From: Coprococcus sp.
GTDB taxonomy: Bacteria > Bacillota > Clostridia > Lachnospirales > Lachnospiraceae
NCBI GenBank assembly: GCA_016297325.1
Contig: JAEDGW010000037.1
Coordinates: 1-21,754 of the forward strand
Length of the DNA: 21,754 nt
Direction: 5' to 3'
Below the pieces are notes generated by a model, which saw only the letters and a list, made by a program, of their open reading frames with translations, did not search any database and had not been told where the DNA came from. How positions within the stretch are numbered: position 1 is the stretch's first letter; each line of letters opens with the position of its first letter. Below, piece by piece: positions 6,048-15,100 of the stretch. A program made the translations under genes and the position numbers.

Positions 6048-8594
6048 ATGTACTGCGGAACATGTGGAAATGATCTGAATGGAAATGAATATCGCTGCCC
6101 GGCGTGCGGGGCAGAGCCTGATTATGCAAATGCTGTAAAGCTTGCGCTTGAGGGCAATGAGAGGGGATTCTCATTTTTGTATGAGATTTCTTACAAGAGT
6201 AAATTATATATAGCCATGAAATATATGAAGGATGAAGACAGGGCACTTGATGTACTTCAGGATTCGTATATAAAGGCATTTGCAAAGCTTGACACACTGC
6301 GTGATCCGAAGACATTTCCGAAGTGGCTCAGCACTATAGTGGCGTCCACTGCACTGGATGCATTGAAAAAGAAGAATCCGGTACTTTTTACGGATCTTCA
6401 GAATGAGGATGAGAGCGGTGAAGCATATGAGTACACGATAGCTGACGAGGATATGTCCAAGCAGCCGGAGATGGCGTGTACGGTGCAGGAGACACAGGAG
6501 ATGGTGAGAGAGCTCATCAATTCACTGTCTGATGAACAGAGAATGTGTGTCCTCATGTTCCATGTGGAAGGCTATAGCATAAAAGAGATAGCTGCTACCC
6601 TTGGATGCTCAGAGAATACAGTAAAGTCGAGACTTAATTATGGAAGACAGAACATAAAGGTAAAGGCGGAGGAGCTTCAGAAGAAGGGATACAAGCTGTA
6701 CAGCTTCGCACCTATCACACTTCTTCTCTATCTTATATGGTCAGATATGGGAGCAGAACTTGCAAATGGAACGCTCTCACAGCTTGCCGGAACTACATAC
6801 GGAGCCGGAAAGGCGATACTTCAAAATTCCATATCTGCATCCGGCAGAGTATCTGGCGGAATGCAGGGTATATCTGGTAATCTGGGCAGCACACCTGGTG
6901 GAATGCAGAGTATGTCAGGTAATCCGGGCAGCACCCCTCCGGGTAGCTCGCAGGGTACGCTGGGAAATCCTGGCAGCACCCCTCCGGGCGGTTCACAGGG
7001 AATGCTTGGAAATCCTGCACCTTCTGGCGGTATGGGAAATGCCGCTGGAGCCGGACGCAGCATAGTGGAGGCTGCTGTCAAAGAAGGTACCAAGAAAGCA
7101 GTTCTCAGTACAGTGGGAGGCAAGATCGCAGTTGCAGTTGCTGCGGTGGCGGTAGTTGGAATAACAGCCGGAAGTGTAGTCATGGCAAAGAAGATATCAG
7201 ACAGGAAGCTGCAAGACCAGAGCACGACAACAGAGGCCGTGGCGGTTATAGGTGATGATGCATCGAATGGAGACGATGCGGAAGCGATTGACGACAATGC
7301 TTCGACAGAGGCTGTGGCTGTGGATACCGCAGATGCAAGCACAGAAGCTGATACTACGGAGGAAGTGACAACTGAGGCTGCAGTCGATGATGATGCTTAT
7401 AAAGCTGCGTACAGATACGTGCTAGAGGCGTATCATACTCAGATTGACGATTATTACTGGCAGCATGAGTATGATTATTCTACAAAGCAGTCTATTGTAG
7501 AACAGAGACCGGTTGCTTTTGTGGATATCAATGCTGATGATATCCCTGAGATGATCGTTGTTCATTCAACCAGGAGTGAGACTGCAGATTTGGATATCTA
7601 TGCATTTGATGGCACTGCTGCAAAACATATATATGGTGAAGGTACAGATAGTAATAGTGGATTATGGGACACGATGCCTGCGGCAGGAACATGCTACTTC
7701 CTTTTCACTGATAAAGATGGAAGATTATGTGCATATAATGGTATGGGTGATGAGAGTTATACTGATAGTTTTATGGAATTTACCCCAGATGAATCAGGTA
7801 TTCTTCATAAAGAACCATATTGGAGCAGGAGAGAAGGTCCAAATGATGATTACACTGCGACAGTTGTCACATGTATGAAGGATGGAAATGAGGTTTCCGA
7901 GGATCGATATAATAAATATGTCAGCAATCTGAAGAAGAATGCAGATACACTGCTTATGTATTCAGACAATGGTGACAGAATTACAGAAAAAATTCAGGGG
8001 TTCTTTAACTCACTTGACGACACAGCGATGACATATGACGAGGCTATGGAGTTCCTTGGAAGTGATGGCTCATCCGACGATTGGTCATCGGATAGCGGAT
8101 CAGGAATGCTTCCCGATGATATGCCAGAATCATTTTTCATGTCAAGCGGAGCTGGTGCGTGGGGGGCAACTCTTGAGATAAAGCATGATGGAACTTTTGA
8201 AGGTAGTTATCATGACATGGATATGGGTTCTGGTACGGTAGCGGTATCAAGTGCAACTGGTTCATTCAAGGACATCAAGCGGACGGGTTATTATACATAT
8301 GAGATGACACTAGATGAGCTGAATTATGATGAAGAGATTGGAACAGAAAGAGATACAGATATAGGAAAGGAAACTAACACTGAGCTGTACGGAATAAGTG
8401 GTGGAACAAAATTCATAGTCTATGCTCCGGGTGCGGCAACGGCAGATATGCCTAAGAAAGCACAGGGATGGCTTGACACATTTTATAAAGTTTACAAGGG
8501 ATATGACAATCGTGCGGACATACCAGTTATTCTCGATGAATATATAATATACAACGTTGATACTGGAACAGCATATATGAACACCCTGAATTAG
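6048..8594 (+). CDS. Membrane-anchored ECF sigma factor with zinc ribbon and extracellular domain
   Basis: An 848-aa fusion. Residues 1-22 form a zinc ribbon (Cys 3, 6, 17, 20). Sigma region 2 covers about 38-108 (DVLQDSYIKAFAKL, FPKWLSTIVASTALDALKKK). Sigma region 4 covers about 155-205 (LSDEQRMCVLMFHVEGYS, then IKEIAATLGCSENTVKSRL), the DNA-binding helix-turn-helix for the -35. Four Gly/Pro-rich repeats of about 14-15 aa follow (268-328; GNPGSTPPG). A TM helix lies at about 357-380, then a Thr/Glu/Ala linker, then an acidic exported domain (450-848) including FVDINADDIPEM, seen in exported Lachnospiraceae proteins. The sigma part is therefore cytoplasmic and the tail outside. A second hydrophobic patch (217-231) makes the topology less certain. 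AGGAGG precedes the ATG. It probably recognises the AAAAC-N17-CGTCT promoters at 5309 and 8726, the first being its own. Release by proteolysis or signalling through the tether are both possible. Confidence 0.85.
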   Translation: MYCGTCGNDLNGNEYRCPACGAEPDYANAVKLALEGNERGFSFLYEISYKSKLYIAMKYMKDEDRALDVLQDSYIKAFAKLDTLRDPKTFPKWLSTIVASTALDALKKKNPVLFTDLQNEDESGEAYEYTIADEDMSKQPEMACTVQETQEMVRELINSLSDEQRMCVLMFHVEGYSIKEIAATLGCSENTVKSRLNYGRQNIKVKAEELQKKGYKLYSFAPITLLLYLIWSDMGAELANGTLSQLAGTTYGAGKAILQNSISASGRVSGGMQGISGNLGSTPGGMQSMSGNPGSTPPGSSQGTLGNPGSTPPGGSQGMLGNPAPSGGMGNAAGAGRSIVEAAVKEGTKKAVLSTVGGKIAVAVAAVAVVGITAGSVVMAKKISDRKLQDQSTTTEAVAVIGDDASNGDDAEAIDDNASTEAVAVDTADASTEADTTEEVTTEAAVDDDAYKAAYRYVLEAYHTQIDDYYWQHEYDYSTKQSIVEQRPVAFVDINADDIPEMIVVHSTRSETADLDIYAFDGTAAKHIYGEGTDSNSGLWDTMPAAGTCYFLFTDKDGRLCAYNGMGDESYTDSFMEFTPDESGILHKEPYWSRREGPNDDYTATVVTCMKDGNEVSEDRYNKYVSNLKKNADTLLMYSDNGDRITEKIQGFFNSLDDTAMTYDEAMEFLGSDGSSDDWSSDSGSGMLPDDMPESFFMSSGAGAWGATLEIKHDGTFEGSYHDMDMGSGTVAVSSATGSFKDIKRTGYYTYEMTLDELNYDEEIGTERDTDIGKETNTELYGISGGTKFIVYAPGAATADMPKKAQGWLDTFYKVYKGYDNRADIPVILDEYIIYNVDTGTAYMNTLN
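6849..7031 (+). repeat. In-gene repeats encoding Gly/Pro-rich segments
   Basis: Four imperfect repeats of about 42-45 bp encode GGMQGISGNLGSTP-like units (consensus G-G-x-Q-x-x-x-G-N-x-G-S-T-P-P). They form a flexible linker between the sigma region 4 and the TM helix. In-frame repeats like this can vary in copy number between strains. Confidence 0.8.
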
Positions 8595-8632
8595 ACAGAC
8601 GATGATATTTTCAAAGAAATAAGCATGCACGG

Positions 8633-8666
8633 ATAAGAGCAGTTTTAACGGACTGCTCTTATTTTT
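8633..8666 (+). terminator. Rho-independent terminator after the sigma operon
   Basis: ATAAGAGCAGT (8633-8643) pairs with ACTGCTCTTAT (8652-8662) around an 8-nt loop, followed by five T. It separates the sigma-factor operon from the next ECF-type promoter. Confidence 0.85.
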
Positions 8667-8679
8667 GTGCCTTCAAATA

Positions 8680-8767
8680 ATTTTTTAAAAATTTTTCAAA
8701 AAAATAAAAAAATTTTGATTTTTATAAAACTTTTTGGAAACCTCATTCGTCTTTATAAACGTAAGGA
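8680..8767 (+). promoter_or_regulatory. ECF-sigma-type promoter of the secreted-protein operon
   Basis: AAAAC (8726-8730), 17-bp spacer, CGTCT (8748-8752). The spacer core AACCTCATT and the downstream TATAAAC match the promoter at 5309-5335, and the upstream A/T tracts (AAAAATTTTT then CAAAAA) match as well. This is the strongest evidence that both operons belong to one regulon. Confidence 0.7.
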
Positions 8768-8824
8768 GGTGAAAAAGGAAATTTAGCGGGATGTGCAGAT
8801 GAAAGAGAGGAAAGGTGAAATGTT

Positions 8825-9688
8825 ATGAAGAACGAAAGATCAAGAATGATCCGGATGACTGCATTTGTGATGGTGCTGGTGATGCTGCTGGCATTTGTTC
8901 CGGAGAGAAAAGCGCAGGCGGCGACAAATGAACAGTCGCTTACAGTTCAGCTTCTGGGCTATGAGACTAAGGTGCTGACATTCAAATCCAGGATAAAAGC
9001 TGTCAGAAAGTACGGAGATCCAAAGTATGCTTCGGTGGAGAAAATATCTGATACACAGGTAAGAGTCACCGGAAAAATGAACGGAAGAAGGTACTTTGAA
9101 GTTGTGACAGCAGACAATAAGACGACGAAATGCTACAGCAAGGTTACATCTACTTATTACACAAAGACAGGAGTGAAAAGAGCAGTAAAATCCCAAAAGC
9201 GGATCGAGTATGTCAGTTCCACGAATAAGGCGATAGTGAGAGCCGAGCTTGGGAACAGCCAGAAATCTTATCTGATAACTACTACATCAAGAAAGGGAAC
9301 GGCAAAGCTGGTAATCATTTATTCAGATGGAGAGATGAAGGTTCTCACGGTGAATACAGGAGGGCATACACACAAGTGGATGACTGTATCTGACAGGACA
9401 AAGAGCATACCGATATATGAGACAAAGGAATACTGCGTATTCATTTATGTCTGGCCTGATGGTTCAAATGCATACTATCTTGCAAGTGGCGAACAGAAAT
9501 GCAGGTGGTGTTCTCTTCACTGCCTGAGATGCATGGGACCTGATGTGTCAGATCCGGATCCGCTTGGAAGATGTGCATTTTCCGTAGGTGAGGTAATGGA
9601 CATGAGAGAGAGGAAAGTAAGGACGGGAACAAAATATGTGAGGATAACTTCCCACACCGAGTGCAGTTTATGTGGAGCCAGAAGATGA
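8825..9688 (+). CDS. Secreted Cys/His-rich protein, paralog 1
   Basis: A 287-aa protein of unknown function. The signal peptide covers about 1-32 (basic start, VMVLVMLLAFV core, cleavage after AQA). The N-terminal half reads as beta-strand-rich (LTVQLLGYETKVLTF, RRYFEVVTADNKTTKCY). The C-terminal half is a putative metal-binding module: HTHKW (181-185), VWPDGS (209-214), WCSLHCLRC (228-236), PDPLGRC (244-250), SHTECSLCG (276-284). The Cys/His spacing suggests zinc or disulphides outside the cell; this is inference. It shares the layout and these motifs with the gene at 9996, pointing to duplication. It is the first gene after the ECF-type promoter; ATG 8825 follows GAGAGGAAAGG. No family name is known to me. 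Confidence 0.85.
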   Translation: MKNERSRMIRMTAFVMVLVMLLAFVPERKAQAATNEQSLTVQLLGYETKVLTFKSRIKAVRKYGDPKYASVEKISDTQVRVTGKMNGRRYFEVVTADNKTTKCYSKVTSTYYTKTGVKRAVKSQKRIEYVSSTNKAIVRAELGNSQKSYLITTTSRKGTAKLVIIYSDGEMKVLTVNTGGHTHKWMTVSDRTKSIPIYETKEYCVFIYVWPDGSNAYYLASGEQKCRWCSLHCLRCMGPDVSDPDPLGRCAFSVGEVMDMRERKVRTGTKYVRITSHTECSLCGARR

Positions 9689-9741
9689 TGCCGGTTTTGT
9701 AAAAAATATTGATCTACACTCAACCAGACAGGGGGGATGTT

Positions 9742-9912
9742 ATGACGATATGGCAGGCTATGAATATGTTTGAGACTCTCACGGAAAACGAAAGTCAGTC
9801 CTTTGTTATAGACAGAATAATACAGGACTATGTGTACAAGGTGATCAGGCTGAACAGAAACAAAAAATATGAGAGTGACAGGTATACAGCCAGTAGAAGA
9901 CTGACAAAATGA
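9742..9912 (+). CDS. Small hypothetical protein (56 aa)
   Basis: A frame from ATG 9742 with GGGGGG a few bases upstream. The protein has a helical, mixed-charge sequence (MTIWQAMNMFETLTENESQ, then SFVIDRIIQDYVYKVIRLNR) and a basic tail, no signal peptide and no membrane segment. It lies between the two secreted paralogs, 53 nt after the first and 83 nt before the second, so it is probably in the same transcript. It was not recognised; it could be a cytoplasmic accessory or a spurious frame. Confidence 0.5.
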   Translation: MTIWQAMNMFETLTENESQSFVIDRIIQDYVYKVIRLNRNKKYESDRYTASRRLTK

Positions 9913-9995
9913 CGACGGTCTGTTACCAAAGCAGGCCTTGCGTCAGCCAGATAAATGAAAAAAGGTACGTGATATGCAAAAGAATTGGAGGAAAT

Positions 9996-10898
9996 ATGAG
10001 AAATATAAAATCGGGATCAGTTAAACTGATGGCAGTCATGCTGATATTCATAGTGATATTGTCATTTTTGCCAGCGGACACAGCGAAAGCTGCAGTTATT
10101 ACAAAGAATAATGTAGAGGAAATGCCGATACAGCTTCTGGGCTATGAGGCGAACACGGTTACATTTGACAGGGAGATCATATCAATCAGGGCCTACAGCG
10201 GCAGTGAGTATGTGACATATAAAAAGGTATCATACAACAAGCTGTGCTTCATAGGCAGAAAATGCGGAAGAAGATACATAGAAGTTATGACCGGAGATCA
10301 CAAGATCATAAAGTGTTACGTGAGAGTGAACACAAATCTGTACATTGGGAAGGGGTATCTCAGGGATGTAACCACTTCCAAGGATATAAAGAGTGTGAGT
10401 GCATCCGACAAAGATTTCGTGCATGTGTACAGATATGATGACACCAAGCGGGGCTATGCGATTGAGTTATGGAACAAGACCGGAAAGGCAAATGTGGTTG
10501 TCCGCTATACAGACGGAACATTCAATGTAATAAAGGTCATAACATCGCCTCACAAGCATTCATGGATAAGAGTGGCAGATAAGACTGAGAAGGTGCCGGT
10601 GTTTAAGAAGACTATAGTAAAGAAAGCAGTGCTCACATGGCCGGATGGCTCAGATGCATCGCAGTTCTACTCAGGAAACATCGATACACCATTCAGCAAC
10701 AGCAAGCTCATCGGATGGTGTCAGAAACACTGCACTGCCTGCAATGGAAAATATGCCACACAGCCTGACCCTCAGGGAAGATGTGCATCCACTGTGACAT
10801 GCAAGATAAAGAATGTCACAAAATGGGTCAAAACAGGAACGAAGACCAAGACCATAACATCACACGTACAGTGCAGATATTGTGGTGAAGTAAAATAA
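9996..10898 (+). CDS. Secreted Cys/His-rich protein, paralog 2
   Basis: A 300-aa protein. Start ATG 9996 is chosen for TTGGAGG 5-6 nt upstream and because it directly begins a signal peptide (basic start, LMAVMLIFIVILSFL, cleavage after AKA at about 32); the frame is open back to 9909 without such signals. It matches paralog 1 along its length: MPIQLLGYEANTVTF, GRRYIEVMTGDHKIIKCY, HKHSW (186-190), TWPDGSD (214-220), WCQKHCTACNG (241-251), PDPQGRC (257-263), SHVQCRYCGE (289-298). Conservation of every Cys/His cluster while the rest diverges argues that the metal or disulphide module is the functional part. Two extra Cys (84, 90) sit in the N-terminal half. It probably shares the ECF-type promoter at 8726. 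Confidence 0.85.
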   Translation: MRNIKSGSVKLMAVMLIFIVILSFLPADTAKAAVITKNNVEEMPIQLLGYEANTVTFDREIISIRAYSGSEYVTYKKVSYNKLCFIGRKCGRRYIEVMTGDHKIIKCYVRVNTNLYIGKGYLRDVTTSKDIKSVSASDKDFVHVYRYDDTKRGYAIELWNKTGKANVVVRYTDGTFNVIKVITSPHKHSWIRVADKTEKVPVFKKTIVKKAVLTWPDGSDASQFYSGNIDTPFSNSKLIGWCQKHCTACNGKYATQPDPQGRCASTVTCKIKNVTKWVKTGTKTKTITSHVQCRYCGEVK

Positions 10899-10921
10899 AG
10901 TATGAAAAGGAGATTTTAACT

Positions 10922-12013
10922 ATGAACAGAAAAAGGTGTAAATTTACAAAGATAATAGCAGCTATACTCATCGCAGTGATGATTTGTGGAAATGCCGGCA
11001 TAGAATGATTTGGCAAAAAGATAATAGCAAAAGCAGCGACGCCCATTGAAAAAACACTCAATTGGAATATGGAACATACCGGAACTCTTGACAGCGATGA
11101 AAAAGATGTATATGTATTCAGTTTGAAAAGATCGGGAAAGGTTAATATTCAATTAACCACAGAAGGATACGTATATTATCGTGCAGAAATTTCTATATAT
11201 GATGCATCTGATGAACGTATTAAATATTATGATATTGAAAAGGGAAGTTATAACTACTCATTTGAACTGCTGGCAGGTTCATACAAATTAGTTATAGATA
11301 GCGTAGATAATGAATATTCATTTGTCCCTAAATTTACTCCATCAGGAGAGACAAAACAGGAAAGCTACATGGCAAAGAACAATTCTACAGCAACAGCCAC
11401 ATATTATACTTTAGGAAAAAAGGTCACAGGACAGCTTGCTATGAATGATTCTATGGACATATATAAGCTTAACATAACAAAGCCAGGATATGTGACAATT
11501 GCGATAAGTAGTTACCTCAATGATTATGATATTTCAGTCATCAATGAATATCAGAATGATCCTGTATATTCGGTAACTGAATTGGGTGCAGGATCATATA
11601 AGAAAAGTTCCTTTGCAAGAAAGGGAATACATTATTTTATAATTCAGAGGGACTCATATAACACAGATAGTAAGTATTGCGGTTCATACACATTTACAAT
11701 AACGAATACGGGAATTCCTACATCCAAGATATCTAAAGTAACAAATTCTTCAAGTAAGGCAGCAACAGTCAGATGGAGTACAAGTTCACGTGTGGACGGT
11801 TACCAGATCCAGTATTCTGTGACAAACACTTATAAAAAAGGTTACTACAGGACAGTTACGGTCAGAAATAAGGCTACCGCTGCAACAGTCCTTAGAAATC
11901 TCAGAAAGGGTGCCACATATTATGTGAGAATCCGTACATTTAAGAGGGACTCATTTGATGTTGCTCAGTGGTCAGCATGGAGCAGTTCAGCTAAGGTTAG
12001 GATTACAAAGTAA
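10922..12013 (+). pseudogene. Secreted beta-sandwich/FnIII protein with in-frame TGA in the signal peptide
   Basis: ATG 10922 has AAAAGGAG upstream and opens a typical signal peptide (MNRKRCKFTKIIAAILIAVM), but codon 29 is TGA (11006-11008). The same frame resumes at once with FGKKIIAKAATP, whose AKA-A matches the cleavage sites of the neighbouring secreted proteins, and runs to 12013 (about 363 codons in all). The mature part holds two pre-peptidase-C-terminal-like beta-sandwich repeats (LDSDEKDVYVFSL with LLAGSYKLVI; MNDSMDIYKLNITKPGYVTI with YFIIQRDSY) and a C-terminal fibronectin type III domain (VRWSTSSRVDGYQIQYS; GATYYVRIRTF). Translation could restart at ATG 11069, but that would lose the signal peptide. 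It is a recent nonsense mutation, a sequencing error or readthrough. It is the last gene of the operon. Confidence 0.75.
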
Positions 12014-12076
12014 ATTTAATCTACGTAATATAACAATTCAGGCAGGCAATGCAGGATACAAGGTAATATAAAAATG

Positions 12077-12135
12077 AAGCAGTATATAGCATGGAGGTCA
12101 AAGACCAGAGATATGCTATATACTGCTTTTGTTTT
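12077..12135. terminator. Strong bidirectional terminator between convergent genes
   Basis: AAGCAGTATATAGCAT (12077-12092) pairs perfectly with its complement (12113-12128), with GGTC/GACC inside the loop. T-rich sequence follows on the + strand (TTTTGTTTT) and on the minus strand (TTCATTTTTATATT). It ends the secreted-protein operon and the convergent activase gene. Confidence 0.85.
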
Positions 12136-12173
12136 GCTTATAAGTTATAAGGTGGATAAACCATTTCGAAACA

Positions 12174-15100
12174 TCAGTTATTCTGTTTGTTCATATTCTT
12201 GTTTGCAGCTGCGAGCATGAGCTTGATTCTGTTTACCTGATTGACTTCAGATGCACCAGGATCATAGTCGACTGCCACGATGTTTGCCTCAGGGTATGCC
12301 TCACGCAGATGCTTGATAACACCCTTGCCCACGATGTGGTTTGGAAGACATGCAAATGGCTGTGCGCACACGATGTTCGGAGCCCCGCTCTTGATGAGCT
12401 CGATCATCTCACCTGTAAGGAACCAGCCCTCACCGTTCTGATTACCGATGGATACAATAGGTCTTGCATAGGCTGCAAGCTTTTCGATATGGGCAGGAGC
12501 CTCAAAACGCTCACTCTTTTCAAGAGCTTCCCTTGCAGGCTTTCGGAAGGATTCAAGAACCTTGATGACAGCGTTGCTGACCATGGCTCCCTTCTTGGTT
12601 TTGCCAAGGAACTCGTAGTTGTAGTTGTTGTTGTAGAAGCAGTACATGAAGAAGTCAAGGAGATCCGGCATAACAGCCTCAGCTCCCTCTGCCTCAAGCA
12701 GGTCAACAAGATGGTTGTTGGCTGATGGCAGGAACTTGACAAGGATCTCGCCGACTATACCAACTCTAGGCTTCTTGATATCAAGAAGTGGAAGAGTATC
12801 AAAGTCATGTACGATTCCCTGGATGTTCTTCTTGAATACAGCATTGCTTCCTGTCTTTGTCAGACTTTCCAGACAGATCTTTTTCCATTTCTCATGGAGC
12901 GCATTTGCCGAGCCCTTTTCCTTCTCATAAGGTCTTGTCCTGTACAGACATCTCATGAATACATCACCGTATATCAGAGCCTGCATAGCACGTTTTACTA
13001 CCTTGTAGCTGATCTTGAATCCGGAGTTCTTCTCAAATCCCTGGGCTGACAGTGCTATTACAGGAATCTGACCGTAGCCGGCCTTTGAGAGGGCACGTCT
13101 GATAAATCCTACATAGTTTGTTGCACGGCATCCGCCACCGGTCTGGCTCATGATGACCGCAAGCTTGTTCACATCGTATTTGCCTGATGTGATGGCGCTC
13201 ATCATCTGTCCTACAACGATGAGAGATGGATAACACGCGTCGTTATTTACATATTTCAGGCCCACATCTATGGTCTCCTTGGTTGCATCCGGCAGGATCT
13301 CAATGTTGATTCCCATGCACTTAAATGCAGGAGCAAGAAGGTCGAAGTGGATAGGAGACATCTGAGGAGCAAGAACTGTATAGTCCTTCTTCATCTCCTT
13401 GGTAAATTCTATTCTGTTGATGGCACTGCTTGACGGACAAGTTTTGTAGTGCTGTTCATGTCTTGAGTTGACCGCACTTATGAGGGATCTTATTCTGATC
13501 CTTGCGGCACCTAAGTTGCTGACCTCATCTATCTTGAGAACAGTGTATATCTTGCCAGACTTAGTGAGAATGTCATTTACACAGTCTGTTGTTACGGCGT
13601 CCAGACCACAACCAAATGAGTTGAGCTGTATGAGCTCCAAATTGTCGCATGTCTTTACATAGTTGGCTGCCTTGTACAGTCTTGAGTGGTACATCCACTG
13701 GTCGGAGACTATGAGAGGTCTCTCAACCTTGCCAAGGTGTGCAACCGAATCCTCGGTAAATACTGCGATCTTATATGAGTTTATGAGCTCTGGAAGACCG
13801 TGGTTGATCTCAGGATCGAGATGGTATGGACGACCTGCAAGAACGATTCCGAGCATATCGTGCTCATCTATGTATCGTAAGGTCTCTTCACCCTTTTCTC
13901 TTATGTCCTGTTTAACCTTTTCTGCCTCAGCGTAAGCTGCGTGTATGGCTGTGCCGATCTCGTCCATGGTCACGTCGTAGTATTTGGACATCTCACGGTA
14001 CATACGCTTTACAAGTGCTTCTTCATTGTCCAGCGCCACAAATGGTCTGATGAAAGTTATGTCGTCAGCCTTGAGCTCTTCCATGTTGTTCTTGATGTTC
14101 TCTGCGTAAGAAGCAACGATAGGACAGTTGTAGTGGTTGTTCGCCTCAGGTGTCTCGTTCATCTCATAAGGGACACATGGGTAGAAGATAGACTTGATTC
14201 CGTTCTTCAGCAGCCACATAACGTGTCCGTGGGATATCTTTGCAGGGTAACACTCTGACTCACTAGGTATGGATTCGATACCCAGACTGTATATGTCTCT
14301 CGATGACTTTGGAGACAGTACAACTGAGAATCCAAGCTTTGTGAGGAATGTGTGCCAGAAAGGATAGTTCTCGTACATGTTGAGTACACGTGGAACACCT
14401 ATCACGCCGCGCTTTGCTTCCTCAGGCTTAAGTGATTCATATCCAAATATACGTCCAAGCTTATATTCAAAGAGGTTTGGTATATTGTCCGCATTCTTTT
14501 TAAGACCGACACCCTTTTCACATCTGTTACCTGTGATGAACCTCTTGCCGTTTGAGAATTTGTTGATTGTAAGGAGACAGTTGTTCGTACATCCCTTACA
14601 TCTTGTCATGGAGCTTTCATATGTGAGCTTTCTGATCTCCTCGATAGGGAGCATGGTCGTCACAAAACCGTCTTTATATTTGTTCCTTGCTATGAGGGCA
14701 GCACCGAAGGCACCCATGATACCTGAGATGTCAGGCCTGATGGCTGTTCTTCCTGATATGACCTCAAAGCTCTTTAATACTGCATCATTGTAGAATGTAC
14801 CGCCCTGTACCACAATGTTCTTGCCGAGATCCTGTGGATTGGTGAGCTTTATAACCTTGAGGAGTGCATTCTTTATTACGGAGTATGCAAGTCCGGCCGA
14901 GATATCAGCGACGGAAGCGCCCTCCTTCTGAGCCTGCTTTACCTTCGAGTTCATGAAAACTGTACATCTTGAACCGAGATCGATAGGAGTCTTGGCTGTG
15001 ATGGCTATTCTTGCAAAGTCTGCGATATCATAGTTAAGTGATTTCGCAAATGTCTCTATGAATGAACCGCATCCTGAAGAACATGCCTCGTTGAGCATGA

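Noticed and set aside
5551..6315. 254-aa minus-strand open frame
   Set aside because: It lies opposite the membrane-protein and sigma-factor genes, has no ribosome site and no recognisable domain; it is an antisense shadow.
6821..7342. 173-aa minus-strand open frame
   Set aside because: It is opposite the Gly/Pro repeats and TM region of the sigma factor; low-complexity shadow.
11006..11008. Selenocysteine at the in-frame TGA
   Set aside because: The position is inside a signal peptide, no convincing SECIS-like hairpin follows directly, and no redox motif is there.
12309..12725. 138-aa plus-strand open frame inside the activase gene
   Set aside because: It is antisense to a well-supported 1409-aa protein and includes a run of Val from a repeated-codon stretch; no start signals.
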